A stretch of DNA of 64,000 nt from Babylonia areolata (lineage: Eukaryota; Mollusca; Gastropoda; Neogastropoda; Buccinidae). Shown piece by piece: positions 41,301-54,300 of the stretch (position 1 is its first letter; each line of letters starts with the position of its first letter). A program made the position numbers and the translations under genes. A model generated the notes under the pieces. That model was not told the origin of the DNA and ran no database searches. It saw only the letters and a list, made by a program, of their open reading frames with translations. The stretch covers positions 31,277,000 through 31,340,999 of the forward strand of contig NC_134906.1 of NCBI RefSeq assembly GCF_041734735.1, given 5' to 3'.

Positions 41301-44300
41301 ACCCCCGACCCAAGTTGAGTAATACTGAGAAAAACAAAACACTGTCACCACTTCCCCACCCCCGTCCCAAGCTGAGTAATACTGAGAAAAACAAAACACT
41401 GTCACCACTTCCCCACCCCCGACCCAAGTTGAGTAATACTGAGAAAAACAAAACACTGTCACCACTTCCCCACCCCAACCCAAGCTGAGTAATACTGAGA
41501 AAAACAAAACACTGTCACCACTTCCCCACCCCCGTCCCAAGTTGAGTAATACTGAGAAAAACAAAACACTGTCACCACTTCCCCACCCCCGACCCAAGTT
41601 GAGTAATACTGAGAAAAACAAAACACTGTCACCACTTCCCCACCCCGACCCAAGTTGAGTAATACTGAGAAAAACAAAACACTGTCACCACTTCCCCACC
41701 CCGACCCAAGTTGAGTAATACTGAGAAAAACAAAACACTGTCATAGAAGAGGGTGACAGAAGGGGAAATAATTTTGGGTGTTCCTCCCGCTGAAGAGGAA
41801 AGCGAACAGACTTCTTCTTTGTGGTGTCTAACCGTTCTGAAGTATCGGTGCCTTATTGTATCATGTCTGTTGTTTGTGTTGAAACTATTTGGAGTAAATT
41901 TTTTGTATTTGTTTATTTTGGGCTTTCGTTTGGATGAAGGTGAGAGAGAGCGTGAGAGAGTTGGCCATAAGTTTTGTTTGAAAAGTTGCATGCAACACAT
42001 AGGTACATACAAAAATAGAAAGACAGACAGACAGAGACAGAAAGAGAGAAGTCCAAATGAAGTGATCCAAGCAGCACTTACTTTGGACTGATTTCCTTCA
42101 GGAACTTGCTGTCGACATTTTGAAAGTTGAATCCAAAACAGCACACTGAGTTTTCTATCACAAACTGGCACACCTGAAAGTTGAACCCAAAACAGCACAC
42201 TGAGTTTTCTATCACAAACTGGCACACCTGAAAGTTGAACCCAAAACAGCACACTGAGTTTTCTATCACAAACTGGCACACCTGAAAGTTGAACCCAAAA
42301 CAGCACACTGAGTTTTCTATCACAAACTGGCACACCTGAAAGTTGAACCCAAAACAGCACACAGTTTTCTATCACAAACTGGCACACCTGAAAGTTGAAC
42401 CCAAAACAGCACACAGTTTTCTATCACAAACTGGCACACCTGAAAGTTGAACCCAAAACAGCACACAGTTTTCTATCACAAACTGGCACACTAAAAGTGA
42501 CCACGCATAAATCATACCATGTAACATCAAGATGACCCTGGCAGTCTTCACAGCATGAAACAAATGATCAAGATGACACTGACCGTCTGACTTCAAGCTG
42601 ACACTGTGTGGACTTTCTACAGACACTGACAAGAGGGGCATCATTCAATTTCAGACTGCAACTTTCAGATTATCTCCCATGATTGGCTGGACCACAGCTA
42701 TGGCTTGCTGGACAAAGGGTGGGCCAGAAAAAACAGGGGAAAATGAAAAAAAGACTGACAAGGGGACAGACAGACAAAGAGCTGGCTTGACTACACTACA
42801 GTTCCTCAATCTCCACAGACACATGAAAACACTGTCCTGACAACAGTACGGTTCATCAATCTCCACAGACACATGACAACACTGACCTGACTCTCAATCT
42901 CCACAGACACATGACAACACTGACCTGACTACAGTACGGTTCCTCAATCTCCACAGACACATGACAACACTGACCTGACTCTCAATCTCCACAGACATAT
43001 GACAACACTGACCTGACAACAGTACGGTTCCTCAATCTCCACAGACACATGACAACACTGACCTGACTCTCAATCTCCACAGACATATGACAACACTGAC
43101 CTGACAACAGTACGGTTCCTCAATCTCCACAGACACATGACAACACTGACCTGACAACAGTACGGTTCCTCAATCTCCACAGACACATGACAACACTGAC
43201 CTGACTGCAGTACAGTTCATCAATCTCCACAGACACATGACAACACTGACCTGACAACAGTACAGTTCCTCAATCTCCACAGACACATGACAACACTGAC
43301 CTGACAGCAGTACGCTTCCTCAATCTCCACAGACACATGACAACACTGACCTGACAACAGTACAGTTCCTCAATCTCCACAGACACATGACAACACTGAC
43401 CTGACTACAGTACGGTTCCTCAATCTCCACAGACACATGACAACACTGACCTGACAACAGTACGGTTCCTCAATCTCCACAGACACATGACAACACTGAC
43501 CTGACAACAGTACAGTTCCTCAATCTCCACAGACACATGACAACACTGACCTGACTCTCAATCTCCACAGACACATGACAACACTGACCTGACTCTCAAT
43601 CTCCACAGACACATGACAACACTGACCTGACAGCAGTACAGTTCCTCAATCTCAACAGACACATGACAACACTGACCTGACAGCAGTACAGTTCCTCAAT
43701 CTCCACAGACACATGACAAAACTGACCTGACTCTCAATCTCCACAGACACATGACAACACTGACCTGACTACAGTACGGTTCATCAATCTCCACAGACAC
43801 ATGACAACACTGACCTGACTACAGTACGGTTCCTCAATCTCCACAGACACATGACAACACTGACCTGACAACAGTACAGTTCCTCAATCTCCACAGACAC
43901 ATGACAACACTGACCTGACTCTCAATCTCCACAGACACATGACAACACTGACCTGACTACAGTACGGTTCCTCAATCTCCACAGACACATGACAACACTG
44001 ACCTGACAATAGTACAGTTCCTCAATCTCCACAGACACATGACAACACTGACCTGACAACAGTACAGTTCCTCAATCTCCACAGACACATGACAACACTG
44101 ACCTGACTGCAGTACAGTTCATCAATCTCCACAGACACATGACAACACTGACCTGACAACAGTACAGTTCCTCAATCTCCACAGACACATGACCACACTG
44201 ACCTGACAGCAGTACGGTTCCTCAATCTCCACAGACACATGACAACACTGACCTGACAACAGTACGGTTCCTCAATCTCAACAGACACATGACAACACTG

Positions 44301-45280
44301 ACCTGACAGCAGTACGGTTCCTCAATCTCCACAGACACATGACAACACTGACCTGACTGCAGTACGGTTCCTCAATCTCAACAGACACATGACAACACTG
44401 ACCTGACAACAGTACGGTTCCTCAATCTCCACAGACACATGACAACACTGACCTGACAACAGTACGGTTCCTCAATCTCCACAGACACATGACAACACTG
44501 ACCTGACTACAGTTCCTCAATCTCCACAGACACATGACAATACTGACCTGACTGCAGTACGGTTCCTCAATCTCCACAGACACATGACAACACTGACCTG
44601 ACTGCAGTACGGTTCCTCAATCTCCACAGACACATGACAACACTGACCTGACAACAGTACAGTTCATCAATCTCCACAGACACATGACAACACTGACCTG
44701 ACAACAGTACGGTTCCTCAATCTCCACAGACACATGACAACACTGACCTGACTGCAGTACAGTTCCTCAATCTCCACAGACACATGACCACACTGACCTG
44801 ACAGCAGTACGGTTCCTCAATCTCCACAGACACATGACAACACTGACCTGACAACAGTACAGTTCCTCAATCTCCACAGACACATGACAACACTGACCTG
44901 ACTGCAGTACAGTTCCTCAATCTCCACAGACACATGACAACACTGACCTGACTGCAGTACAGTTCCTCAATCTCCACAGACACATGACAACACTGACCTG
45001 ACTGCAGTACGGTTCCTCAATCTCCACAAAGTCTCTCTGAAGAGGAGAGATGGCTGTCTCTGACAGGTAGTCTAGCAGGATGTTCAGGGCTTCAAATGTG
45101 TACTGATCCTGTAATTGTACACACATCATTAAAATATATGTAACATGTACTGGTCCTGTAATTGTACACACATCATTAAAATATATGTAACATGTACTGG
45201 TCCTGTAATTGTACACACATCATTAAAATATATGTAACATGTACTGGTCCTGTAATTGTACACACATCATTATATCATAC

Positions 45281-45323
<43 letters not shown>

Positions 45324-48300
45324 TGCACATTTATATCGTGCTCTTTCTTTCCAAGAGCCCAGAGCGCTTTACATGAAAGAAAATATCACAAATAACATAA
45401 ATCATTCATGACCACTCTTTCTCAAACCCCTCCCTCCCCCCCCACTCTCCCTCTCCCACTCTTCATGCATCCAAAGTGAGCTGACATGGATGATGTTGGA
45501 GAAGAGGGAAGCTGAGAGTTCTTACAGACAGGTTTGAAAAAGATAGGTGATAAGCGAAAAGCAGAGATAGAATCAGATGCACGCATATGGTATGTATTTA
45601 AATTACAAAAATGAAGATGAATCACTAGCATGTGGCTCTGAATCACCTTGACAATACCAAATCACTAACTTTTAGTTCTGAATCGCCTTGACAGTACCAA
45701 ATCACTAGCTTACAGTTCTGAATCACCCTGACAGTACCAAATCACTAGCTTACAGTTCTGAATCACCCTGACAGTACCAAATCACTAGCTTATAGTTCTG
45801 AATCACCTTGACAGTACCAAATCACTAGCTTATAGTTCTGAATCACCTTAACAGTACCAAATCACTAGCTTATAGTTCGGAATCACCTTGACAGTACCAA
45901 ATCACTAGCTTATAGTTCGGAATCACTCTGACAGTACCAAATCACTAGCTTATAGTTCTGAATCACCTTAACAGTACCAAATCACTAGCTTATAGTTCTG
46001 AATCACCTTAACAGTACCAAATCACTAGCTTACAGTTCTGAATCACCTTAACAGTACCAAATCACTAGCTTACAGTTCTGAATCACCTTGACAATACCAA
46101 ATCACTAGCTTACCAAATCACTAGCTTACAGTTCTGAATCACCTTGACAGTACCAAATCACTAGCTTACAGTTCTGAATCACCTTGACAGTACCAAATCA
46201 CTAGCTTATAGTTCTGAATCACCCTGACAGTACCAAATCACTAGCTTATAGTTCTGAATCACCTTAACAGTACCAAATCACTAGCTTATAGTTCTGAATC
46301 ACCCTGACAGTACCAAATCACTAGCTTATAGTTCGGAATCACCTTGACAATACCAAATCACTAGCTTATAGTTCGGAATCACCTTAACAGTACCAAATCA
46401 CTAGCTTACAGTTCTGAATCACCTTAACAGTACCAAATCACTAGCTTATAGTTCTGAATCACCTTAACAGTACCAAATCACTAGCTTATAGTTCTGAATC
46501 ACCTTAACAGTACCAAATCACTAGCTTATAGTTCTGAATCACCTTAACAATACCAAATCACTAGCTTATAGTTCTGAATCACCTTAACAGTACCAAATCA
46601 CTAGCTTATAGTTCTGAATCACCTTAACAGTACCAAATCACTAGCTTACAGTTCTGAATCACCTTAACAGTACCAAATCACTAGCTTATAGTTCTGAATC
46701 ACCTTGACAGTACCAAATCACTAGCTTACAGTTCTGAATCACCTTGACAGTACCAAATCGCTAGCTTATAGTTCTGAATCACCTTGACAGTACCAAATCA
46801 CTAGCTTATAGTTCTGAATCACCTTGACAGTACCAAATCACTAGCTTACAGTTCTGAATCACCTTGACAGTACCAAATCACTAGCATACAGTTCGGAATC
46901 ACCTTAACAGTACCAAATCACTAGCATACAGTTCGGAATCACACATATAACATGTGTAATGGTCCTGTAATTGCACATACATTATAACATACATATAACA
47001 TGTGTACTGGTCCTTAAATTGGAAACACATCCTATCATACATATAATATGTGTACTGGTCCTTAAATTGTACACACATCATAACATACATATAACATGTG
47101 TACTGGTCCTGTAACTGCACACACATCATAACATACATATAACATGTGTACTGGTCATTACATTGTACACACATCATAACATATATATAACATGTGTACT
47201 GGTCATTACATTGTACACACATCATAACATACATACATCATGTGTACTGGTCATTACATTGTACACACATCATAACATATATATAACATGTGTACTGGTC
47301 ATTACATTGTACACACATCATAACATACATACATCATGTGTACTGGTCATTACATTGTACACACATCATAACATATATACATCATGTGTACTGGTCATTA
47401 CATTGTACACACATCATAACATACATACATCATGTGTACTGGTCATTACATTGTACACACATCATAACATACATACATCATGTGTACTGGTCATTACATT
47501 GTACACGCATCGTAACATACATACATCATGTGTACTGGTCATTACATTGTGCACACATCATAACATACATACATCATGTGTACAGGAGGAGTTTGTATTA
47601 TACTCCATGTTTGGTGTTACATATACTTACCATGTCAAACTGATGCAAACTAGGCCTATTGGTTTGCTCTGCTTGGCCAAATTTCGCGCGGCTAACAGTG
47701 AAAAGACGGGCCCGCCCGCTCTTCAGAGGGGCACCCCTAGCCACCTCTCTCAGCAGGAAATCCGCTTCAAAGGCGGGACCACCTAGCTGATTGCATTGTG
47801 GTACAGATGGCAGACCTGTACCCTCGCACAGAACTAGCAGACAGGATGAGAACCGAGGAGCAGAGAGCCAGAAAGTTGGCCAGCTGCATGCTCGTAGGGT
47901 TCGTAGGGGGAATGCCCTGAGCTGTACACCACCGCAACCATTTCTTCCAGCGAAAGTCATACAAGGTCTCCGTTCCCTGCCTCCTTGCTCTGGTGACTAT
48001 GGAGAGGAGGTGAGAGGAGGCACATCCCTGGGTCAGCGCAGCCGACACAGAGGCCGACCGAGGGGTCGAGGACTTCAATGGTGATGCTGACAGTTCCGAC
48101 CGCACAGCAGCCATGCGTGCTGGTGGAGCAGTTGAGGATTGGAATGCGGAGTGCCCGAGCGAGGCTGCCTCAGCAGATGAGATTTGGTTTCAAGTTCCAG
48201 GGGTGGAAACATGTGTCAGGGACTGAAGGTCCGGAAACCAGGTCTGGGCTGGCCATTTCGGCGCAATGAGGATCAGCTGCGGGTGTTCCAATCTGTCTTT

Positions 48301-51300
48301 CCATATCACCTTGGACAGAATTGGAAAGGGAGGAAATGCGGAGGCAATCAGACTGCTCCAGTCTAGAGAGAGAGCATCCACTGCCCACGCTTCTGGGTCG
48401 GCAACCGAAGAGATGTAAGTGGGAAGTCTCTTGTTGAACAAGGTCCACCATCGGCCGAAACCACTGTTCCCACACCCACTGAAGGCTGTCCTTGTCCAGG
48501 GTGCACTCTGTGCGTATGACACTCTTGGACCTGCTGAGAGCATCTGCCAAGATGTTGGTTTTTCCTGCTAAGTGTCTCGCTGAAAGTGGAATGCCCTTGC
48601 TGTGGCACCAACAGAGGACAGCCTCGGTCCGCATGGAGAGGTCTGCCGAGTGCGCTCCCCCCCATTTGTTCACGTAACATGCGACCGTCGTCTTGTCCGT
48701 GAACAAGCGGATGGTCTTGCCAGTGGCCTCCCCCATGAAGTGCAGGAGAGTCCTGCGAACTGCCTCCAGTTCCAGAACATTGATGTGGCATAGGCGCTCC
48801 TCCGGGGACCAAGTCCCTGCTGCATGGAGTGAGTCCATGTGGGCTCCCCAGCCCAGGGAGGAGGCGTCTGTGAAGAGTGCCACCTGAAGAGTAGGTGGGG
48901 CTATGGGCACCCCCTGTGTCCGAAGGGGGGTGATTAACCACTCTGATGTCACCTCGAGGAACCACTCGCCCAGACATAACTGGGTATCCCATGGCTGAGT
49001 GCTCTGGGACCGGCGTAACCTCAGTGCCCTCTGGAGAGGGCGCTTGAGAACCCTGTCCAGGGGAATGAGAGGTGCCGTGGACTCCATCATGCCCAAGAGG
49101 GAAGAAAGTGTCTGCGCTGTATCTTGGGAGGAGTGGCGCCAGTGGCTGAGGAAACCTGCCAGATGGTCCCAGTGATCTGGCGCCAGAGAGACTATCATGG
49201 ACCGCGTGTCGAATCTCATCCCTAAGAAGTCGAAGGACTGACGTGGGGACAGATCGCATATCTGCTGGTCCCTGAGGAAGCCCAGTTGGGAGCAAAGGTC
49301 TAGAAGTCTGGCCGTATGACTCAGGCACAGGGCCTGCGACTGGGCGAGGATAAGCCAGTCGTCCAGGTACACACAGAGACAAAAGGATTCCGAGCGGACG
49401 ATGGACACCAATTCCCGCACCACCTTGGTAGACAGGAAAGGGGCAAGGGACAGACCAAATGGGAGGGCCGGGAACTGGAACCCCTTGTCCCTCCACACGA
49501 ACCTCAGGTACCGATGGGATGCCGAATGGATGAGTATATGAAAATAAGCATCTTCCAGATCGATAGAGGTAGGCCAATCACCTTGTTGGATGGTCTCCCG
49601 AATCTGTGCCTGTGTGTCCATCTTGAATTTGATTTTGGGGAGGAATTTGTTGAGGGGGGACAAGTCCAAAACTGGTCTCCACCCTCCCAAGACCTTTGGA
49701 ATCCCCAACAACCAGCCGTAAAAACCGGGGCCCGGGTCCGAGAGTTGAGATATAGCCCCATGAGGAGTGGGTGCGATATCTCTTTTTCTAGGACGCTCTC
49801 CTGCTCCGTCGAGCTGGGCACCTAAGGAGGAGGAGTGGATCTTAGAGGGGGGCGGTCCTCCACCCAAGACAGCATGTACCCCGACTCTAGCACCGACATA
49901 ATCCCGTCGTTGAGTCCCAGAGCACGCCACTGATGTGCATGCCGGGACAAGTTTCCTACTTGGAGGGGCTGAACGACTGGCGGTGCTGAATCGGGGCCCA
50001 GTCATTGGGGGTGCTGCCTTCTGGCCTTGGGCATGGCCGGTCGGCTTGGACAGACATAAGGTGGTCTATTCCTCTGCCACTGATTCTGCACACGCTGCTT
50101 TGACTTAGGCGGCGTGGTATATGGAGGGGCCCTGGTGGCCGGTCTCTTCAATGGCATAGAACCCTGGAGCCCATGAGAGGTGTGGGCCAAATATGAGGCC
50201 ACCTCCCTGTTTGTCTCTGCCCTGTGGCTGACAAAATGGGGCGGGAACTGGCCGAAGAGGGAGTGCTGCTGTGCTGGGATGGACCGCAGGGCAGCCCTCT
50301 CCTCCACAGGAATGTTAGAGAGGCTGAGAATGGCGTCACGCCACGCTAGCACAGTATTGAAGTGAAGGCTGGTAGCTGTGTCTGCAGCTGCCGTGCAACC
50401 AGATGCTACCCTATTGCCAAAAGCGTGTAACCTCTGGTCTGTGAAGAGGCCAGGCGGGACAGAGGAAGGAGACCCCGTGTCCTGATTAACCGGACACTGT
50501 TCCCACAGCTCATTGGCCCTGTGGAGGAACGCGTCGAAGGTGTACGCCGTGGAAACCTCGAGGAGGCAGCGGCGGGCCAATTTGTCCCACTCTGCTAACG
50601 TTTTAAAGGATAGGGTAGCTGAAGTGGGGAAGGTGATGCGCTGTGAGACCAACATCCTGTCCTGTGCGGAGGGCTCTGCTCCTCTGTAGGCAGGGTGGAC
50701 CTGTGTGTACCAGGACCACACCCCTCCCTTGGAGGAATCTTTAAGGAACTTTCCCGGGGAAAAGGCACCCGGGGCAGAGAGGGACTCCCTGCCTGGAGGA
50801 GGGATGGAAGCAGCACCCCTGACAGTGCGGGTTGGCTTATTAAGCCATACCTGAGCCATTTCTGGCACTCTGAGTCGCCTTGTGGTTCTGGAGTTAGAGT
50901 CACATGGCGTAAGGAGGGTCAAGGGTAACAAAGTAGCCTGAGGGACTGATTCGGCATACGTGACCCTATTGGGGAGGGTCAGTTGGAGCTCGGCAAAGTC
51001 CGAGTTTGGTTCAGGCTGGTCCCTAGGGAGGCGCGGGCTCAATCTGTCCCCCCGGGATGTGGGCGAAGAGTGCTCATCTGCTTGTTCGTCCTCATCCAAA
51101 GACAGGGGCTCCCACTCTTGTTCGCAGTCCATCCCCTGCTGGGTGCCATCCCAAGTGGATGTACCCACTGGGGCATCCTGTGAGCTGTGGTCAGCCCAGC
51201 GGGATGAGCTGGGACGATCCCGAGCCGGGACCATGGCCACCGCTGTTATGTCCTTGACACCTGAAGCGGGTGGGGAGCGTGTGGACCGTAGGTCCAACCA

Positions 51301-54300
51301 TGCTTTGGATGGTGGGTGCCACCTCTTGAGAGGGCGTCCCTGGATGCAAGAGGGACCCACGGGTGCTGTGAGGGGACAAACACGCACTCATCTCACTGTA
51401 GGACCGAGGGCTGGGCAGGTGGGAACCGCAGGCTCCCCCGGGCCGAGTAGGGCCCCTCAGCCGCCGTCGGTCCTGACAAGAAGGCCGTTTGACCGTGGAG
51501 GTCACCTGTGGGTTGACAGAGACCCAATTTGTGGACAGAGTGGCAATACTGGTCGAGGAGCTCAACCTGACCGACAAGAAGTCGATCCCACTTGTCAGGG
51601 CTGTGTGTGTCACCCTGTGAGATGTGCTGGGTTGGGTCAGGTGGGGAGCGGACAAGGGGCTGGCCCTTGGTACTCCCGGCAACCCAGCGTGCATCATAGG
51701 TGCACCCCAGTACGGGTAGAATGGGGGTAACTACCCGTGGGCACCAGCCATACTGTGACCCGAACCCCAAGGGTCACTGGCGCGTTGACCTCCATGAAGG
51801 GAAAAACCTGGCCAAGTCGGAGGGAGGTCAGGTCCGACTTGGGTGTCAGTCCCACTCGCAGACGAGCGGGCTGACTGCCCGGAACCGCCTACACGTGCGG
51901 GCCTCCCCCAGCAGGGGAGACCGGCCGGATAGCGGGAAGACCTGCAGAGCAGGTTGCCACGCACCCCGAATCCCCTCCTGTGGGGAGACTGGGTTGGCTT
52001 GGCCCGGGGTGGGCAAAGTAGAGATCCCCCCCCGGAACCAACTTTTTCTCCCCCACCAAAAGGAGGTGGGGGAGGGGGGTCGACAGAGAAGGGAGGAGGG
52101 GGAACAACAATGGGGCCCGTGAGGGCCGTCTCCGAGTGGGGACCCGGGTAATGGCCGTGCGCGGCCTCCCCTTGGGAGTTCGCGCCTGGCTGCGAGTCCC
52201 CACAGCCAGGAGAGGACTTGCCATTCCCCCCTCTCCCTGCCTCGCGCTGGGACACCACCTCGGGAGGCGACGCTCGTACCTCTTTCCCCACGGTCCCCTT
52301 CATGACCGTTTTACTGGTACGAAAGTCGCCTCCGCGATCAGCGTCTAACGACGCATCGCTGCAGTCCGTATCGGGAGGAATCATGAGCTCCGGGCCTGGA
52401 GAGTCTCTTGCTGAGTCTCAATCCCAGCGTCATGATCCCTGCCTTCGTGGGATGGCACACGAGGCATGGAACCCGCGCTTAGGCACCCAGCGAAAATCAG
52501 TCAGTATATGACACCAAATGGTCATTACATTGTACACACATCATTACATACAACACATGTACTTGTCATTACACTGTACACACATCATTACATACATACA
52601 TCATGTGTACTGGTCATTACATTGTACACACATCATAACATACATACATCATGTGTACTGGTCATTACATTGTACACACATCATTACATACATACATCAT
52701 GTGTACTGGTCATTACATTGTACACACATCATAACATACATACATCATGTGTACTGGTCATTACATTGTACACACATCATTACATACAACACATGTACTG
52801 GTCATTACATTGTACACACATCATAACATACATACTTCTTCTTCTTCTTCTGCTTTCGTAGGCTGCAACTCCCACGTACACTCCCATGTACATATATGGG
52901 CTTTTACGTGCATGACCGTTTTTACCCTGCCATGTAGGCAGCCATGCTCTGTTTTCGGGGTGTGCATGCTGGGTATGTTTTTGTTTCCATAACCCACCGA
53001 ACACTGACATGGATTACAGGATTTTTAACGTGAGTATTTAATCTTCTGCATGCGTTTACACACGAAGGGGGTTCAGGCACTAGCAGTTCTGCACATATGT
53101 TGACCTGGGAGATCGTAAAAATCTCCACCCTTTACCCACCAGGCGCCATCACCGTGATTCGAACCCGGGACCATCAGATTGAAAGTCCAACGCTTTAACC
53201 ACTTGGCTATTGCGCCCGTCATAACATACATACAACACGTGTACTGGTCCTGAAGAGGAGAGATGGTCATCTCTGACAAGTAGTCAAGGCTTCGAGTGGT
53301 GCAGGTTGCTATGGTGATGTGTGTGGCGTTCCACAGGTCTTACAACCCTGGGTTCCTGGCAGTGATGCCTGTTATGTGTGTTAGTTGTATGTGTCAGTCA
53401 TATCATCTGAGACATGAGTCCACATTACTTGTCTGTGTCAGTCATATCATCTGAGACATGAGTCAACATTACTTGTGTGTGTCAGTCATATCATCTGAGA
53501 CATGAGTCCACATTACTTGTCTGTGTCAGTCATATCATCTGAGACATGAGTCCACATTACTTGTGTGTGTCAGTCATATCATCTGAGACAGGACCACATT
53601 ACTTGTCTGTGTCAGTCATATCATCTGAGACATGAGTCCACATTACTTGTGTGTGTCAGTCATATCATCTGAGACATGAGTCCACATTACTTGTGTGTGT
53701 CAGTCATATCATCTGAGACATGAGTCCACATTACTTGTGTGTGTCAGTCATATCATCTGAGACATGAGTCCACATTACTTGTGTGTGTCAGTCATATCAT
53801 CTGAGACAGAAGTCCACATTACTTGTGTATGTCAGTCATATCATCTGAGACATGAGTCCACATTACTTGTGTGTGTCAGTCATATCATCTGAGACATGAG
53901 TCCACATTACTTGTGTGTGTCAGTCATATCATCTGAGACATGAGTCCACATTACTTGTGTGTGTCAGTCATATCATCTGAGACAGGAGTCCACATTACTT
54001 GTGTGTGTCAGTCATATCATCTGAGACATGAGTCAACATTACTTGTGTGTGTCAGTCATATCATCTGAGACATGAGTCCACATTACTTGTGTGTGTCAGT
54101 CATATCATCTGAGACATGAGTCCACATTACTTGTGTGTGTCAGTCATATCATCTGAGACATGAGTCCACATTACTTGTGTGTGTCAGTCATATCATCTGA
54201 GACAGGAGTCCACATTACTTGTGTGTGTGTCAGTCATATCATCTGAGACAGGAGTCCACATTACTTGTGTGTGTGTCAGTCATATCATCTGAGACAGGAG

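Noticed and set aside
44917-45216. Frame joining exon C to sequence on both sides as one 99-codon gene
   Set aside because: The flanks are array units; phase-consistent splice sites at 45108 and 44998 define the exon better.
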